A DNA stretch of 64,000 nt from contig NZ_CP017114.1 of the NCBI RefSeq assembly GCF_001720485.1, positions 1,302,001 to 1,366,000 of the forward strand, written 5' to 3'. Below the pieces are notes generated by a model. It was not told the origin of the DNA, did no database searches, and saw nothing but the letters and a program-made list of their open reading frames with translations. Each line of letters starts with the position of its first letter. Position 1 is the stretch's first letter. Source of the DNA: Cobetia marina (GTDB taxonomy: Bacteria > Pseudomonadota > Gammaproteobacteria > Pseudomonadales > Halomonadaceae). Positions 23,782 to 34,100 of this stretch are shown here, in pieces. The position numbers and the translations under genes were made by a program.

Positions 23782-24327
23782 ATGCGCGCCGGACAGCTTC
23801 GCCATCGCGTCACCCTGCTGGGTAGCCGCACCGGGCACCCGCCAAGCTGGCCTACCTTGCGAGAGGTCTGGGCCGAATTCGTGGAGCCCAAGAGTGCCGG
23901 GCGTGAAGAGCAGGCGGGTATTCGTGCCCCATCTTCCACGCTGGTGCGCATGCGGCCTCGTGCCGAGCTGGCGGCAGGCCAGATCATCCGCCGCCGCGAT
24001 GGGGTGCTGTTCATCATCGAATCCCTCGATCCGGCACGCAGCATGGTCGAGATTGCCGCGCGTCGCCTGCAGGGCGTGGTGGCCGAGTATGAGCCGATGA
24101 GGGGTGAGGCCTACCCCATTCAGGCATGGCTGCACCGGCAGAACGTCTTCATCGGCCAGGCCAATGAGGCCCGCAACGTGGTCGAGGTACTGCAACCGGA
24201 GCTGCGCTGGCCGTGGCCAGAGCCCGGTGACAGGATTCACATCGCCGGTCTGGCGCTCGAGATCGAAGGCATCGTGGAAGGCAGCGATGACGGCATCAGC
24301 GTGCAGCTGTTCACCATTCCTCGCTGA
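23782..24327 (+). CDS. Head-tail joining / head closure protein, extended
   Basis: About 181 residues from ATG 23782 (GAGG upstream; GTG 23776 possible). The first hundred residues match the head closure family: RAGQLRHRVTLLGSRTG, LREVWAEFVEPKSAGREE, RADGVLFIIESLDPA-type strand. The family is usually about 110 residues; here about 75 more residues follow, with strands such as VVEVLQPELRW and LALEIEGIVEG. It should plug the connector after packaging. Confidence 0.75.
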   Translation: MRAGQLRHRVTLLGSRTGHPPSWPTLREVWAEFVEPKSAGREEQAGIRAPSSTLVRMRPRAELAAGQIIRRRDGVLFIIESLDPARSMVEIAARRLQGVVAEYEPMRGEAYPIQAWLHRQNVFIGQANEARNVVEVLQPELRWPWPEPGDRIHIAGLALEIEGIVEGSDDGISVQLFTIPR

Positions 24328-24338
24328 CAGGAGGCCGC

Positions 24339-24917
24339 ATGCCTCGCAAGCGTGGCAAGAACTCACGGCTGCCCAAGGGCGTGGCCATCGAGGGATTGAC
24401 CGAAAGCTTGGCGGAGTTCAAGGCGCTACCCGCGGCCACCCGCCGCGCGATGACCTCGGCCATCAATGAGCAGGCATCCGCGACCCGCAAGCAGCTCATC
24501 GATGGCATCAGCGCCGATGGCAAGGTCAGGCCGACGGCGGTGCGCTCGCGCATCACGGTCGAGAAGGCCAGCAAGGACCAGCCAAGCGCCAGTCTCACGC
24601 TCAGCCGCTCACCGGTGCCATTCAAGTCCTGGCAGTACCGCACCGAGGTGGAGGATGGCACTGGCACCCGCGCCAGTATCTGGATTCGCAAGGGCGGCCA
24701 GCGCATGCGGGTCTACGGCTTCGTCAATCCCAAGGGCGGCAGCAAGACACCGCTGGTGCGCTACCGCAAGGGCAGTCAGCGCCGCCTCACCCGCGCCAAC
24801 GGCTGGACCCTCAAGAACCATTGGAATCATCAGGTGAATGGCGAGCTGCGCAACCAGATCGCCTTCGACCTCCAGCAACGCTTCCTCGCTCGCCTGGCCA
24901 AGGAGAGAGCCACATGA
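24339..24917 (+). CDS. Minor tail protein Z-like / tail completion protein
   Basis: 192 residues, basic. The N-terminus (GLTESLAEFKALPAATRRAMTS, then INEQASATRKQL) and the GWTLKNHWNHQVNGEL end resemble lambda gpZ-like proteins acting at the head-proximal tail end. It stands between the head closure gene and a tail-terminator-like gene, which is the expected place. Confidence 0.7.
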   Translation: MPRKRGKNSRLPKGVAIEGLTESLAEFKALPAATRRAMTSAINEQASATRKQLIDGISADGKVRPTAVRSRITVEKASKDQPSASLTLSRSPVPFKSWQYRTEVEDGTGTRASIWIRKGGQRMRVYGFVNPKGGSKTPLVRYRKGSQRRLTRANGWTLKNHWNHQVNGELRNQIAFDLQQRFLARLAKERAT

Positions 24918-25354
24918 CGCCCATCACCCGCGTGATCGATGCCTTCGTGGCACAACTGGCGGCCATCTCGACGGCCAATGGCCATGCCACCGACATCGCG
25001 CATATTGAGACCGAGGCCATCCAGATCAACCTGCGCTCGGAGACCCCGCTGCCACTGCTGCATGTCCGTCGTCTGGCCAGCAACGTGGACGCCCGCGCCG
25101 GGCGGGGGACGCGCAAGGAATCGATCAGCCTTCAGATCGAGGCCTATCTCGACCTCAAGACCCATGGGCGTGCCGGTCAGGATGCGCTGCTCAATGATCT
25201 TTACAACGCCATCTATCCGGAGAGCCAGGTGCTGCTCGATGGGCTGGCGGTCACCATCACGACTGGTGAAGCCGAACTGGATGATGCGGAGCTGGGCAGC
25301 CGCATTCTTCCCATCTATCTGCCCGTGACCATCACCTACACCCGCACGAGGTAA
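24914..25354 (+). CDS. Probable tail terminator protein
   Basis: 146 residues from ATG 24914, overlapping the previous stop codon. It has alternating helices and strands (ITRVIDAFVAQLAAIS, LLHVRRLAS, SLQIEAYLDLKTHGRA, LPVTITYTRTR) typical of gpU-like tail terminators, and it stands just before the tail tube gene. Assignment rests mainly on position and size. Confidence 0.6.
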   Translation: MTPITRVIDAFVAQLAAISTANGHATDIAHIETEAIQINLRSETPLPLLHVRRLASNVDARAGRGTRKESISLQIEAYLDLKTHGRAGQDALLNDLYNAIYPESQVLLDGLAVTITTGEAELDDAELGSRILPIYLPVTITYTRTR

Positions 25355-25357
25355 CTC

Positions 25358-26104
25358 ATGGCTGACTTCAAAGACACAGGCCTGATCATGTCTGGCGACA
25401 TCTTCATGGCCGAGGTGGATGCCAACGGCAAGTTCGGCGCCCTGAATGGCCCGATGAACGTGCCGTCCCTGAGCATCACGCCGACCAGCGTGAACCGCAT
25501 TTCTCGCCCTTCCTTCCAGAAGGACAACTACGGCCAGGCGCTGGATGCCGTCAACCTGCCCAGTGACTCGGCCAGTGTCACCATCCAGTTCGATTCCATG
25601 CCGGCCGCCATGCTGGCGGAGACGCTTGGCGGCACGGCAGAGCTGGCGGATGCCGAAGCTGACAGCGTGACCGGCGAGGCGCTGACCCTGACGGAAGGGG
25701 CCTGGGCGGCGCTGCCGCATTCCTCGCTGGCCGCGGGCAGTGTCGTGGTCACCAAGGACGCTACCGATGTCACGGCTGACTGCGACATCAACCTGAGTGC
25801 CGGCCTCATCAAGGCGCGTACCGCTGCCGCGGCAGGTGATGTCACCGTGGATTACGATACCGAGGCGGTCACCGGCCATCGCGTGATGGGGGACACCGAG
25901 ATATCCAAGCCGCGTTACATCCTGGTGGATGGCATCAACCTCGCCACCGGCAAGCGTACCCGGGTCGAGATCTTCCGTGCCGTGTTGTCGGCGGATCAGG
26001 CCACCGAGCTGATGGGCACCGAGTTCATCACCGGGCAGCTGTCCGGCTCGCTGGTTGTGCCGCCCGGCAAGGGCGCCGCCTACACCGCCACCATGTACAG
26101 CTAA
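25358..26104 (+). CDS. Major tail tube protein
   Basis: 248 residues, beta-rich. The start (GLIMSGDIFMAEVDANGKFG, then GPMNVPSLSI) and PRYILVDGINLATGKRTRVE with a C-terminal SLVVPPGKGAAYTATMYS fit phage tail tube proteins. It precedes the tape measure gene. A central segment (about residues 85-165) may be a surface insertion. Confidence 0.8.
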   Translation: MADFKDTGLIMSGDIFMAEVDANGKFGALNGPMNVPSLSITPTSVNRISRPSFQKDNYGQALDAVNLPSDSASVTIQFDSMPAAMLAETLGGTAELADAEADSVTGEALTLTEGAWAALPHSSLAAGSVVVTKDATDVTADCDINLSAGLIKARTAAAAGDVTVDYDTEAVTGHRVMGDTEISKPRYILVDGINLATGKRTRVEIFRAVLSADQATELMGTEFITGQLSGSLVVPPGKGAAYTATMYS

Positions 26105-26116
26105 CGGGAGCGAGCC

Positions 26117-26308
26117 ATGACCGACAAAACCGCTACAGGCAAGACTGGCACCGAGACCAAGTCTGGCACTGAGGCCAAGCCCAGCGACTCGGTGAGCGTC
26201 AAGCTCAGGAAGGCGCATCGCCACGGCGGCAAGGAGTATGCCGCCGGCGACTCCCTCACCCTCGAGGTGCGCCAGCTGGAGCGCCTGAAGAAGGCAGGCA
26301 AGGTCTGA
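26117..26308 (+). CDS. Small tail-region protein (DUF7210-like)
   Basis: 63 residues: a Thr/Lys-rich start followed by SVKLRKAHRHGGKEYAAGDS and a LEVRQLERLKKAGKV helix. Short proteins of this pattern are common between tube and tape measure genes. It may act as an assembly helper, but no frameshifted chaperone pair is evident here. Confidence 0.55.
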   Translation: MTDKTATGKTGTETKSGTEAKPSDSVSVKLRKAHRHGGKEYAAGDSLTLEVRQLERLKKAGKV

Positions 26309-26379
26309 GCCTGCCTGCTGTGAGTTGCACCCCCTAGCCCGCCATCTGGCGGGCTTTTTCATGTCCGGAGCACGACACG

Positions 26380-29300
26380 ATGGCCAATCAGAGTGACATC
26401 CAGCTGCGCATTCAGGCCGCGGTCGATGGGCTGCAAGACATCGGCAAGCTGATGAGCGAGCTGGACAATCTCGGGCAGGACAGCAGCGAGGCCTCAGCCG
26501 AGGTCGAGCGTCTTTCCGAAGAGATGTCGGCCATCGGCCAGCAACAGAAGCTGGTCACCCAGATCAACAAGGTCGCGGCGGTCGTGGATGACGCCGGGAC
26601 TGCCATGCGCGAAGCCGTGGACAAGGCTGATGACTTGCAGGCCGCGTATGAGAATTCCGCCAACGGTGCGGACTCGCTGCGGCTGGCGACACAGCGGGCC
26701 GCGCAAGAGGCGGACGACGCCAAGGCGGCGCATGTCGCCCAGACTCAGACGCTGACCCAGCTGCAGACCAGCTACAAGGGCGCCCAGACCGCCACCACTG
26801 CCGCCCGTCAGGCATGGCGTGATGCCGCACAGCGTGTGCGTGACCTCAAGTCCGAGATCGGCCGGAGCGCCAACGCCACCGACGAGCAGCGCCAGGCATT
26901 GTCGCGGACCAGTGGTGCCGTGGAGCAGGCGAAGGATGCCTACGATGCCCAGGCACAAAGCCTCAGCAGTCTGCGTGATGAGCTGCAGCAGCAGCGTGAA
27001 GCGACGGATGAGGCCAAGGAGGAGTGGCAGAGCGCCAGCGCCAGTGCGGCCCAGCTGACTGCCGAGCTCAAGCCGGTCGAGCGCGAACTGAAGCAGCAGG
27101 AAAAGGCCCTCAACAAAGCCCGCGCGGCAGCCGACAAGGCGACCGCCGGTCATGAGGCTCAGGCCCAGAAGCTCACGCGCCTGCAGCAGGATGCCCACGC
27201 CGCGGGTGTGGACATCGACAACCTGGCCGATGAAGAACAGCGCCTGGCCCGCCAATCCCGTGAGCTGGAAGACGACGTGACCTCGCTGGCATCCGGCTTG
27301 CGTGAGACCGCCGCGGCCGCCCGCGAATCCGGTGAGGCAGCCGAGCGCAGCGAAAGCCGCTTCAAGAAAGCGGGTGCCTCACTCAAACAGTGGGCTGCCG
27401 GTGCTGCCGCCGCCACGGTGGCAGGGGCAGGGCTGGCCGTCGGCTGGGCCACGCGCTACACCGCTCAGCAGGCCGAGATGGCCCAGCAGCTGGATATCAC
27501 GTCGCGCTCGCTGGGTATCTCCACTCAGGCGCTGCAGGGCTATCAGTACGCCTTTCAGCGTGCCGGTATCGATGCCGACAAGACCGGCAATATCTTCAAG
27601 GACACTGCCGACAAGATCGGTGACGCCTACCAGAACGGCGGCGGTGAGGCGCAGGACGCCCTCGATGCTCTGGGCATCAAGGCCGAGGAGCTGATCGAGC
27701 TGGCGCCAGACGAGATGATGTTGCGCCTGGCCGATGCCATGAAGGATCTGCCCCAGGCGGCTCAGGTCAACCTGCTGGAATCGCTGGCAGACGATGCCAC
27801 ACGCCTGCAGCCACTGCTTGCCAATAATGCCGCTGAACTCCGAGCTCTGATGGAAGAGGCCAGCGAGGTGGGGCTGATCATGTCCCCCGAGCAGATCGCC
27901 AATCTGCAAGCGACCGATGCCGCCATCACCCGCCTACAAGGCCGACTACAAGGGTTGAGCAATCGCCTGATGGGCGAGCTGTCACCGGCGGTCAATCAGG
28001 TGTCCGCTGACTTCGAGCAGGCTCTGGCGGAAAACCCCGGGCTGCTGGACGACCTCGCCACGGCCATCGGGGGTGTGATTCGTACCGGCGGTGAGTGGGC
28101 GCGGAGCTTCATAGAGCATCGCGATCAGATTGGCGGTGCCATGCAGTCGGTCGTCGATACCGGTCAGTTTATGGGCAATTCTCTGCTGGCCGTATTCCGG
28201 TTGGTGCAGTCAGCGGCCGCCGGATTGACGGCCGGCATCGCAAGCGTCAGCACCGGTGTGCTGCAGCTAAACGCCAAGTCGCTCGAGTTGCTGAACAAGG
28301 TTGGCGCTGCTTCCGATGAAGAAGTCGCCAGGGCGCAGGCCAAGGCCAAGGCGGCAGAACAGACGCTCTATGACCTCAACAAGGATGCCGCGCGTTACTT
28401 CAAACAAGCTGCTGAGGCAGGGAAGGACGCGGCCAACGCCTTCGACAACAGCGATACGGCCGCGCAGAAAGCCGCCAAGTCTGCTGCCAAGCAGGCCGCT
28501 GCCTCTGAGGCTGCGGCCATTGCCGCCAAGAAGCAGGCCGAGGAGGAAGAGAAGGCTGCCAAGCAGGCAGCGGATGCGGCCGCCAAACGTCAGAAGGCAC
28601 TGGAAAACGCCGCCACTTCTCTCGGTACCTCGCTGGGCGAGCTATCCAGTGGTATTGCAGACAGCGAGCAGGAAGCCCTCGATGCCTTCGCCACGCTGGC
28701 GGCCAGTGGTGAATTGAGTGCGGCACAGCTGGCGACGGCCTTCGAGAAGGCGCAGGACAAGATCAAATCTGACAAGGGCATCGCCGTCCTCAAGGATCAG
28801 GTCGATGAGCTGGTGAATGACGGCGTGACCGGCGCGGATACTCTCGCGACCAAGTGGAAGTCTGCTGGTGCCCGCCTGGCCAAGGACATGGGCACCACCC
28901 TGGAAGAGATCCGCACCGGTGTGACCGAGGCGGAACGCTCGGCCATTGATGCCTTCACCAAGATCGCCTCTAGCGGCGAGCTATCCGCCAAGGAGCTGAG
29001 CCGCGCCTATGTCGGCGCCAAGGAGCAGATCAGCTCTGACGAGGGCATCAAGGCTTTCGGCGCGGTTCTCGATGGGCTGGTCAAGGATGGTGTGACCGGG
29101 GCTCGCACGCTCAAGGCGCAGTGGATCGAGGCGCAGGAAGCCACGGCCAAGGCAGCCCGGGACACGGGAGACAAGGCGCAGCAGGCCTCTGCCGACACGG
29201 CCAAGACGGTGGAGGCCTCTGTCACACGCAGTGCCCAGACCATTGCTCAGCTGATGAGCAATGCCTTGCACGAGACGGAAGAGCAGATACGGTCACTCAG

Positions 29301-30183
29301 TGACGCCGCCTATCAGGCCTTCGCGACTGACTGGGGGATCGATACCCAGGCCGAAGGCATCGAGGGAATGCAGGACCGCATTGCCGAGCTGGACCATGAG
29401 ATCGGTGATCTTCGCGACAACCTCGCCACCCGTCTCGACTCCACCGGCTTCACGGCCTGGATGACGGACCTCGCCACCACGTCACGTCAGACCGAGATTG
29501 CCTTCCTCGAGCAGAAGATCGCCGTGGAATCGCTGACCGACCAGATCGAGGCAGGGCGGGCGCCAGCCAGCGCACTCTCGCAGGACATGGACGATCTCTC
29601 AAGCCGCTTCGACCTGCTCGATGAGTCGGACCTTTCCGGCCTCGAAAGCTCCATCCAGTCGGTGCGCAGTCAGGTCGAGTCGCTGTCAGATAGCGTGAGC
29701 GACACGCTGGCGAGCCTGCGCTCGGAACTCGCCAGCCTGCAGGGCGATAGCGCCCAGGTGGAGGCGCTGCGGTATCAGCAGCAACAGACCGAGCTTCAGG
29801 AGGCGCTCAACGCCGCCCGGGCATTGGGCGATGCTCAGACCATCAGCGCGGCGCAGGAGTCGCTGCGGCTCGCGGAACGCGCCCATGATCTGCGCCTTGA
29901 GGATATCCGCGCCCAGTCTGAGCAGGAGAAGCAGCAGGCCTTGGCTGATGAGGCTGAGCGTCAGCGCAACGTGCAGGAGGCCGAGGTCACCCAGCGCGAG
30001 AACAACCGTGACGCCCAGAACCGTACCAGCCAGCTCACCCAGTCGGTACAGGCCCAGCGCCGCGTGGCGGTAGACCTCAACATCGGTAACGAGACCGTCA
30101 CCCTCAACGGGGTGGACGAGCGCGAGGCCGATGCCTTCCTTGATCGATTGACCCAAGCCTCACGCACAACGGCCCGCCGCTGA
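26380..30183 (+). CDS. Tape measure protein
   Basis: 1267 residues, mostly alpha-helical coiled coil (about 1-330 and 1080-1240), with a hydrophobic stretch near residues 345-360 (AAAATVAGAGLAVGWA) and an Ala/Lys-rich part near 680-740. Two tandem repeats of about 88 residues (about 742-830 and 830-917) share ASSGELSAKELSRAY-like and LVKDGVTGARTLKAQW-like segments. It should set tail length and be injected at infection. At roughly 1.5 angstrom per residue, a tail of about 190 nm is expected; that is an estimate. Confidence 0.95.
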   Translation: MANQSDIQLRIQAAVDGLQDIGKLMSELDNLGQDSSEASAEVERLSEEMSAIGQQQKLVTQINKVAAVVDDAGTAMREAVDKADDLQAAYENSANGADSLRLATQRAAQEADDAKAAHVAQTQTLTQLQTSYKGAQTATTAARQAWRDAAQRVRDLKSEIGRSANATDEQRQALSRTSGAVEQAKDAYDAQAQSLSSLRDELQQQREATDEAKEEWQSASASAAQLTAELKPVERELKQQEKALNKARAAADKATAGHEAQAQKLTRLQQDAHAAGVDIDNLADEEQRLARQSRELEDDVTSLASGLRETAAAARESGEAAERSESRFKKAGASLKQWAAGAAAATVAGAGLAVGWATRYTAQQAEMAQQLDITSRSLGISTQALQGYQYAFQRAGIDADKTGNIFKDTADKIGDAYQNGGGEAQDALDALGIKAEELIELAPDEMMLRLADAMKDLPQAAQVNLLESLADDATRLQPLLANNAAELRALMEEASEVGLIMSPEQIANLQATDAAITRLQGRLQGLSNRLMGELSPAVNQVSADFEQALAENPGLLDDLATAIGGVIRTGGEWARSFIEHRDQIGGAMQSVVDTGQFMGNSLLAVFRLVQSAAAGLTAGIASVSTGVLQLNAKSLELLNKVGAASDEEVARAQAKAKAAEQTLYDLNKDAARYFKQAAEAGKDAANAFDNSDTAAQKAAKSAAKQAAASEAAAIAAKKQAEEEEKAAKQAADAAAKRQKALENAATSLGTSLGELSSGIADSEQEALDAFATLAASGELSAAQLATAFEKAQDKIKSDKGIAVLKDQVDELVNDGVTGADTLATKWKSAGARLAKDMGTTLEEIRTGVTEAERSAIDAFTKIASSGELSAKELSRAYVGAKEQISSDEGIKAFGAVLDGLVKDGVTGARTLKAQWIEAQEATAKAARDTGDKAQQASADTAKTVEASVTRSAQTIAQLMSNALHETEEQIRSLSDAAYQAFATDWGIDTQAEGIEGMQDRIAELDHEIGDLRDNLATRLDSTGFTAWMTDLATTSRQTEIAFLEQKIAVESLTDQIEAGRAPASALSQDMDDLSSRFDLLDESDLSGLESSIQSVRSQVESLSDSVSDTLASLRSELASLQGDSAQVEALRYQQQQTELQEALNAARALGDAQTISAAQESLRLAERAHDLRLEDIRAQSEQEKQQALADEAERQRNVQEAEVTQRENNRDAQNRTSQLTQSVQAQRRVAVDLNIGNETVTLNGVDEREADAFLDRLTQASRTTARR

Positions 30184-30229
30184 TGGCGGGCGTTTCATTT
30201 CCATCGCGAGAAAGTCACGAGAACACACC

Positions 30230-30646
30230 ATGGCGATCACCCTTGAGGGCATTGTCTTGCCCGATGACATCCAGTGGACCGATGAGCTGGTGTCCCACAG
30301 CGTCGGCCAGGTGCAGACGCCCACGCTGACCGGGGCACTCATCATCGAGGAGTCTGCGCAGGCGGCAGGGCGCCCCATTACCCTCGCCAGCGGCAACGGG
30401 GCCTGGGTAACTCGCGCCACCGCGTTGGCTCTCACAGAGCTGGCGGCCACGCCACGGCCAGACGACACGCCCATGACGCTCACCTGGGGCGATGGGCGCA
30501 CCTTCGATTGCGTGTTCGATCGTGCCAGTGGTGAGGCGGTCACGGCCACCGAGGTCTATCGCCTCGCCGCTGGCGGCCAAGGGCCGGATCACCCCTACAC
30601 CATCACGCTGCGCCTGATCACGGTGATCGATTCATCTAAAGGTTAA
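30230..30646 (+). CDS. Tail protein following the tape measure
   Basis: 138 residues, beta-rich: ITLEGIVLPDDIQWTDELVS, MTLTWGDGRTFDCVFDRASG, YTITLRLITV. Similar proteins follow the tape measure in phages with this tail type and are probably distal tail components. It ends in a four-base convergent overlap with the antisense gene behind it. Confidence 0.6.
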   Translation: MAITLEGIVLPDDIQWTDELVSHSVGQVQTPTLTGALIIEESAQAAGRPITLASGNGAWVTRATALALTELAATPRPDDTPMTLTWGDGRTFDCVFDRASGEAVTATEVYRLAAGGQGPDHPYTITLRLITVIDSSKG

Positions 30647-30936
30647 AGATAAGCAAGAAGCTTATCGTGTACAGCGACGTTTAGAGATGGCCTATAGCTT
30701 TCGTGAGAAAGATCATAGGAATGCAGTGCATCTTCGATCTTTTTTATCATCGAGTACTCGTTGACGTTGTAGTCATCCATGAATTGATTAATGAAATAGA
30801 GAACCTCATAAGCTTCGTCTTTATCTACCCTGTCTCGATCTAGCTTCCCTGTATATGGAGCGTCCCCATCATCTCTGTAGTTTTTGTATTGGTATTTATG
30901 TTGTTGAAGATCGCTCATTTTTGCTTCCAATGCCAT
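30643..30936 (-). CDS. AT-rich accessory (moron) gene of unknown function
   Basis: 97 residues on the strand opposite to the tail genes. ATG 30936 follows AAGGAG with seven-base spacing. The protein is acidic and Tyr/Asp-rich (HKYQYKNYRDDGDAPYTGKL, DEAYEVLYFINQFMDDY). Its DNA and the 220 bp upstream (30937-31156) are much more AT-rich than the tail genes, indicating separate transfer and probably its own promoter. I do not recognise the family. Expression in the lysogen and a host-benefit or anti-phage role are plausible. Confidence 0.65.
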   Translation of the reverse strand: MALEAKMSDLQQHKYQYKNYRDDGDAPYTGKLDRDRVDKDEAYEVLYFINQFMDDYNVNEYSMIKKIEDALHSYDLSHESYRPSLNVAVHDKLLAYL

Positions 30937-31156
30937 GCTATTTCTCCTTTTTGGTTAGCCTCTAATTTCTAGCACAAGGGATTCAATTGTTCACGGGTTT
31001 TAAGGCGGCGACTGAAAGATTAATGGTTTATCGATAATTAAACACTCGGCTATTACATGCCTTAAAAGTTTAATATGTGTTAAATGCAGTCAATGCAGTG
31101 TGAGAATTATTTGTTCATCGAGCACAAGAAAAAACTTTAAATGGCCAAGGTGAAAT

Positions 31157-34100
31157 ATGAGTGACGAAACAATCCATAGCGGCGACATCCGCATCCTGCA
31201 GTCTGAGCGCATGACCGATAACGCCGATGGCGGTGGCCGGCTGACTGGCCGCCCCGTGACCGATGGCGAGAGCAATGACATCTTTGATGACATCTCTGAT
31301 CTTGATCGCGCGGCGGGGCGCACCTCGCTGCGCAAGGTCGGGGCCGGCGTGCTGACCGACAACACCGCCCAGTATTTCGGCGCGCACGCGATCATTGACC
31401 AGGTGCCGGCTGATCCGAATGTCAGCGTGGTGATGTTCGATACCGGCTCGCCATCTGATGAGCGTGCCGAGTCCCGCGATTATGTCGAGAGCTATGTGAC
31501 CGCCGGCGCGACCTCGCGCATGACGCTGCTGGGCGATCAGCTGGCCGGCCAGCGCAGCATCATCACTTTCCAGATGCCAGAGGCTACGCTGCCCGATCTG
31601 GGCGATGTGCTGGCGCTGATGACCGAGCAGGGCGATGCCGCCGGCGAGGTCCAATATGTGCGCATCTCAGAGATCGACCACGAGATCAGAACGTTTGAGT
31701 ATGAGAACGGCAGCAACGTGCAGACGTTCGAGCGCCGCGTGCTGACGCTGGGGCTATCCACCGCGCTGCGCCAGCGCGTCTATGGCGTGCAGCCCAAGCC
31801 TGGCACCCTCAACCCTGACACCGTGATCCGCGAGGGGCAGAGCACCGATGCCGCCCGTTACTATGGCGTCAGCACCCTGACCCAGCCGGCCACCTTCGGG
31901 GCCAATAGCGTCACCGTGGCCAGCACCTATGCGCCGCTTGTGCCGGCCACCACCACCGAGCAGGCGGTGACCGATGTGCAGGTGGGCGGCACGGCCACCA
32001 TCAGCGTCAGCAGCGGTGGCTCGACCTTCGAGGTGGCGCAGATCGCCAGCACCACCCAGATCGCTATCGAGCTGAATAACCGTGGCTTCACCTATGTCAG
32101 TCGCCTGGACCCACTGCCGGCACCTGGTAGCGTGGTGATCGCGTATCGCTCGCTGGGCAAGTGGTATGAGCTGCGCGACGATGACGCCAATGGCGATCTG
32201 AGCGGCAGCGGGGCGGGGCGCGTGGACTACGCCACCGGATCTGTCAGCGTGACGCTGGGCGGCCTGCCGGATGTCGGCAGTTCGGTGCTGTTCAGCTGGG
32301 GCACGCCGGCCCACTATGAGGACCGCGCCGGCCAGGCCACCATCGACAAACCCTGGATGACGTTCGTGCTCGATCACGCCGGCGTGATGCCTGGCAGCGT
32401 TACCGTGCGCTGGATCTCTGGCGGCAGCGAGAAGTCAGCCACCGATGATGGCCTGGGGAGCCTCAGCGGCGCAGCCACCGGCCGCGTGGTCTATGGCTAT
32501 GCCGACGGCAGTGGCGCGCCCCAGCCTGGCGAGGCGTATGTCGAGTTCAATGGCGACGCCTTCCCAGATGCCAGCACCCAGGTCGAGATCGAATATGACT
32601 ACGGGGCACCGAAAACCGAGCAATTCCTGCCGTCTGCCAACGGGGCCGGCCTGGTCAGCCTCAGCATCAGTGATGCGCCGGTGCGTCCTGGTAGCGTGGC
32701 CATCACCTGGTCGGTGGTACGCACCTGGTCGAGCAGCGAGAGCGAGTCGCGCAGCAGCCCGCGCACCGGCACCTGGGAGACTGTCGAGCAGAATGGCGGC
32801 GAGGCAGATGTCACCTACACCATCACCGATGATGGCCGTGGCGGCTTCAATGGTGGATGGGAGGGCAGTATCGACTATGCCACCGGCGCGGTGACCTTCG
32901 AGGTCGAGAAGATCCGCGAGGTCAGCGAGTGGGATGATGGCGATGCCACGCACCGCGAGTGGGGCAGCAAAGAGAAACGCGACGTTTTCGAGAATGGCTC
33001 GAGCGTCTGGCTGACCAGTCAGCTGGACAGCGCCGCCCCGACCACCCACACCATCACCCAGGATCTCGCCCCGCTCGATGTCGAGCTGATGCCCCTGCTG
33101 CAAGATAGCGTCGTGCCTGGCACGCTGTCTTTCATTTTCCGAGGCGATACGTTCATCGACCGCCAGGGCAGTCTCTATCGCAGCGTGACCAGCAACGGGG
33201 CCGGCGTTCTCGCGGGGACCATCGACTATGGCACCGGCGATGCCCGCATCACCGACTGGCCGAGCGGCACCAGCGCCACCATCACCGTCAAAACGCTGGT
33301 TTCTACCTTCGGCACCTGGACGCTCGATGAGGCGTTTTTCCGCACGCCAGGCTCGCCGCTGCAGGTGGGTGGTTTGCTGATCCAGGCCACGACGCTCGAC
33401 GGCCGCTCGATCACCGGCCAGGCAGCACTCTCTGGCGAGATCGAGGGTGACGAGATGTCAGGCAGCGCGAGCTTCGAGACGGGGGTGGTGCGCGTGACCT
33501 TCGGCAAGCTGGTCAGCAATGACAGCCTGAGCGCTGCCGAGCGCGCCGAATCCTGGTACGACGCCACCGCCGTGGATGACGCCGGCATGATCTGGCGGCC
33601 CACCCAGGTGATCCCGAGCACCGCGCGTTTCAATGCCGTCATTCTGACCACGCTGCCGCTCGAGGCTGAGCTGATCGGCATCGACCCCGTGCGCCTGCCC
33701 AGCGATGGCCGAGTGCCCATCTATCGCGCCGGCGGCGTGGTGGTGGTGCATCACACCGGCCGCGCCCCGTTCCCGCTGGGGATTGGTGGCGGCACCACGC
33801 TGGATGTTGGCCGCTCGCGGCTGGCCAGTCTGGTGGTGGAGGATGCCACCGGCGAGGAGGTGCCCGCCACCCAGTACAGTGCAGACCTCGATGCCGGCAC
33901 CGTGCAGCTCGCCGCGCCTGACACGGCCACCCACCCCGAACCCTGGTACGCCCTGCACCGCGTCGAGGACATGCTGCTGGTGGGTGACGTGGATCTATCG
34001 GGGGCGCTGACGCTCAAGGGCAATCTGAGCCATGACTACCCCGCCGGCGAGACGCTGGTCAGCGCCGCGATGGTGGCTGGCGATCTGCAAGCGCGCGTGG

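Noticed and set aside
24830..26362. 510-residue minus-strand open frame opposite tail genes
   Set aside because: Antisense to recognisable tail terminator and tube genes; composition reflects codon bias of the other strand.
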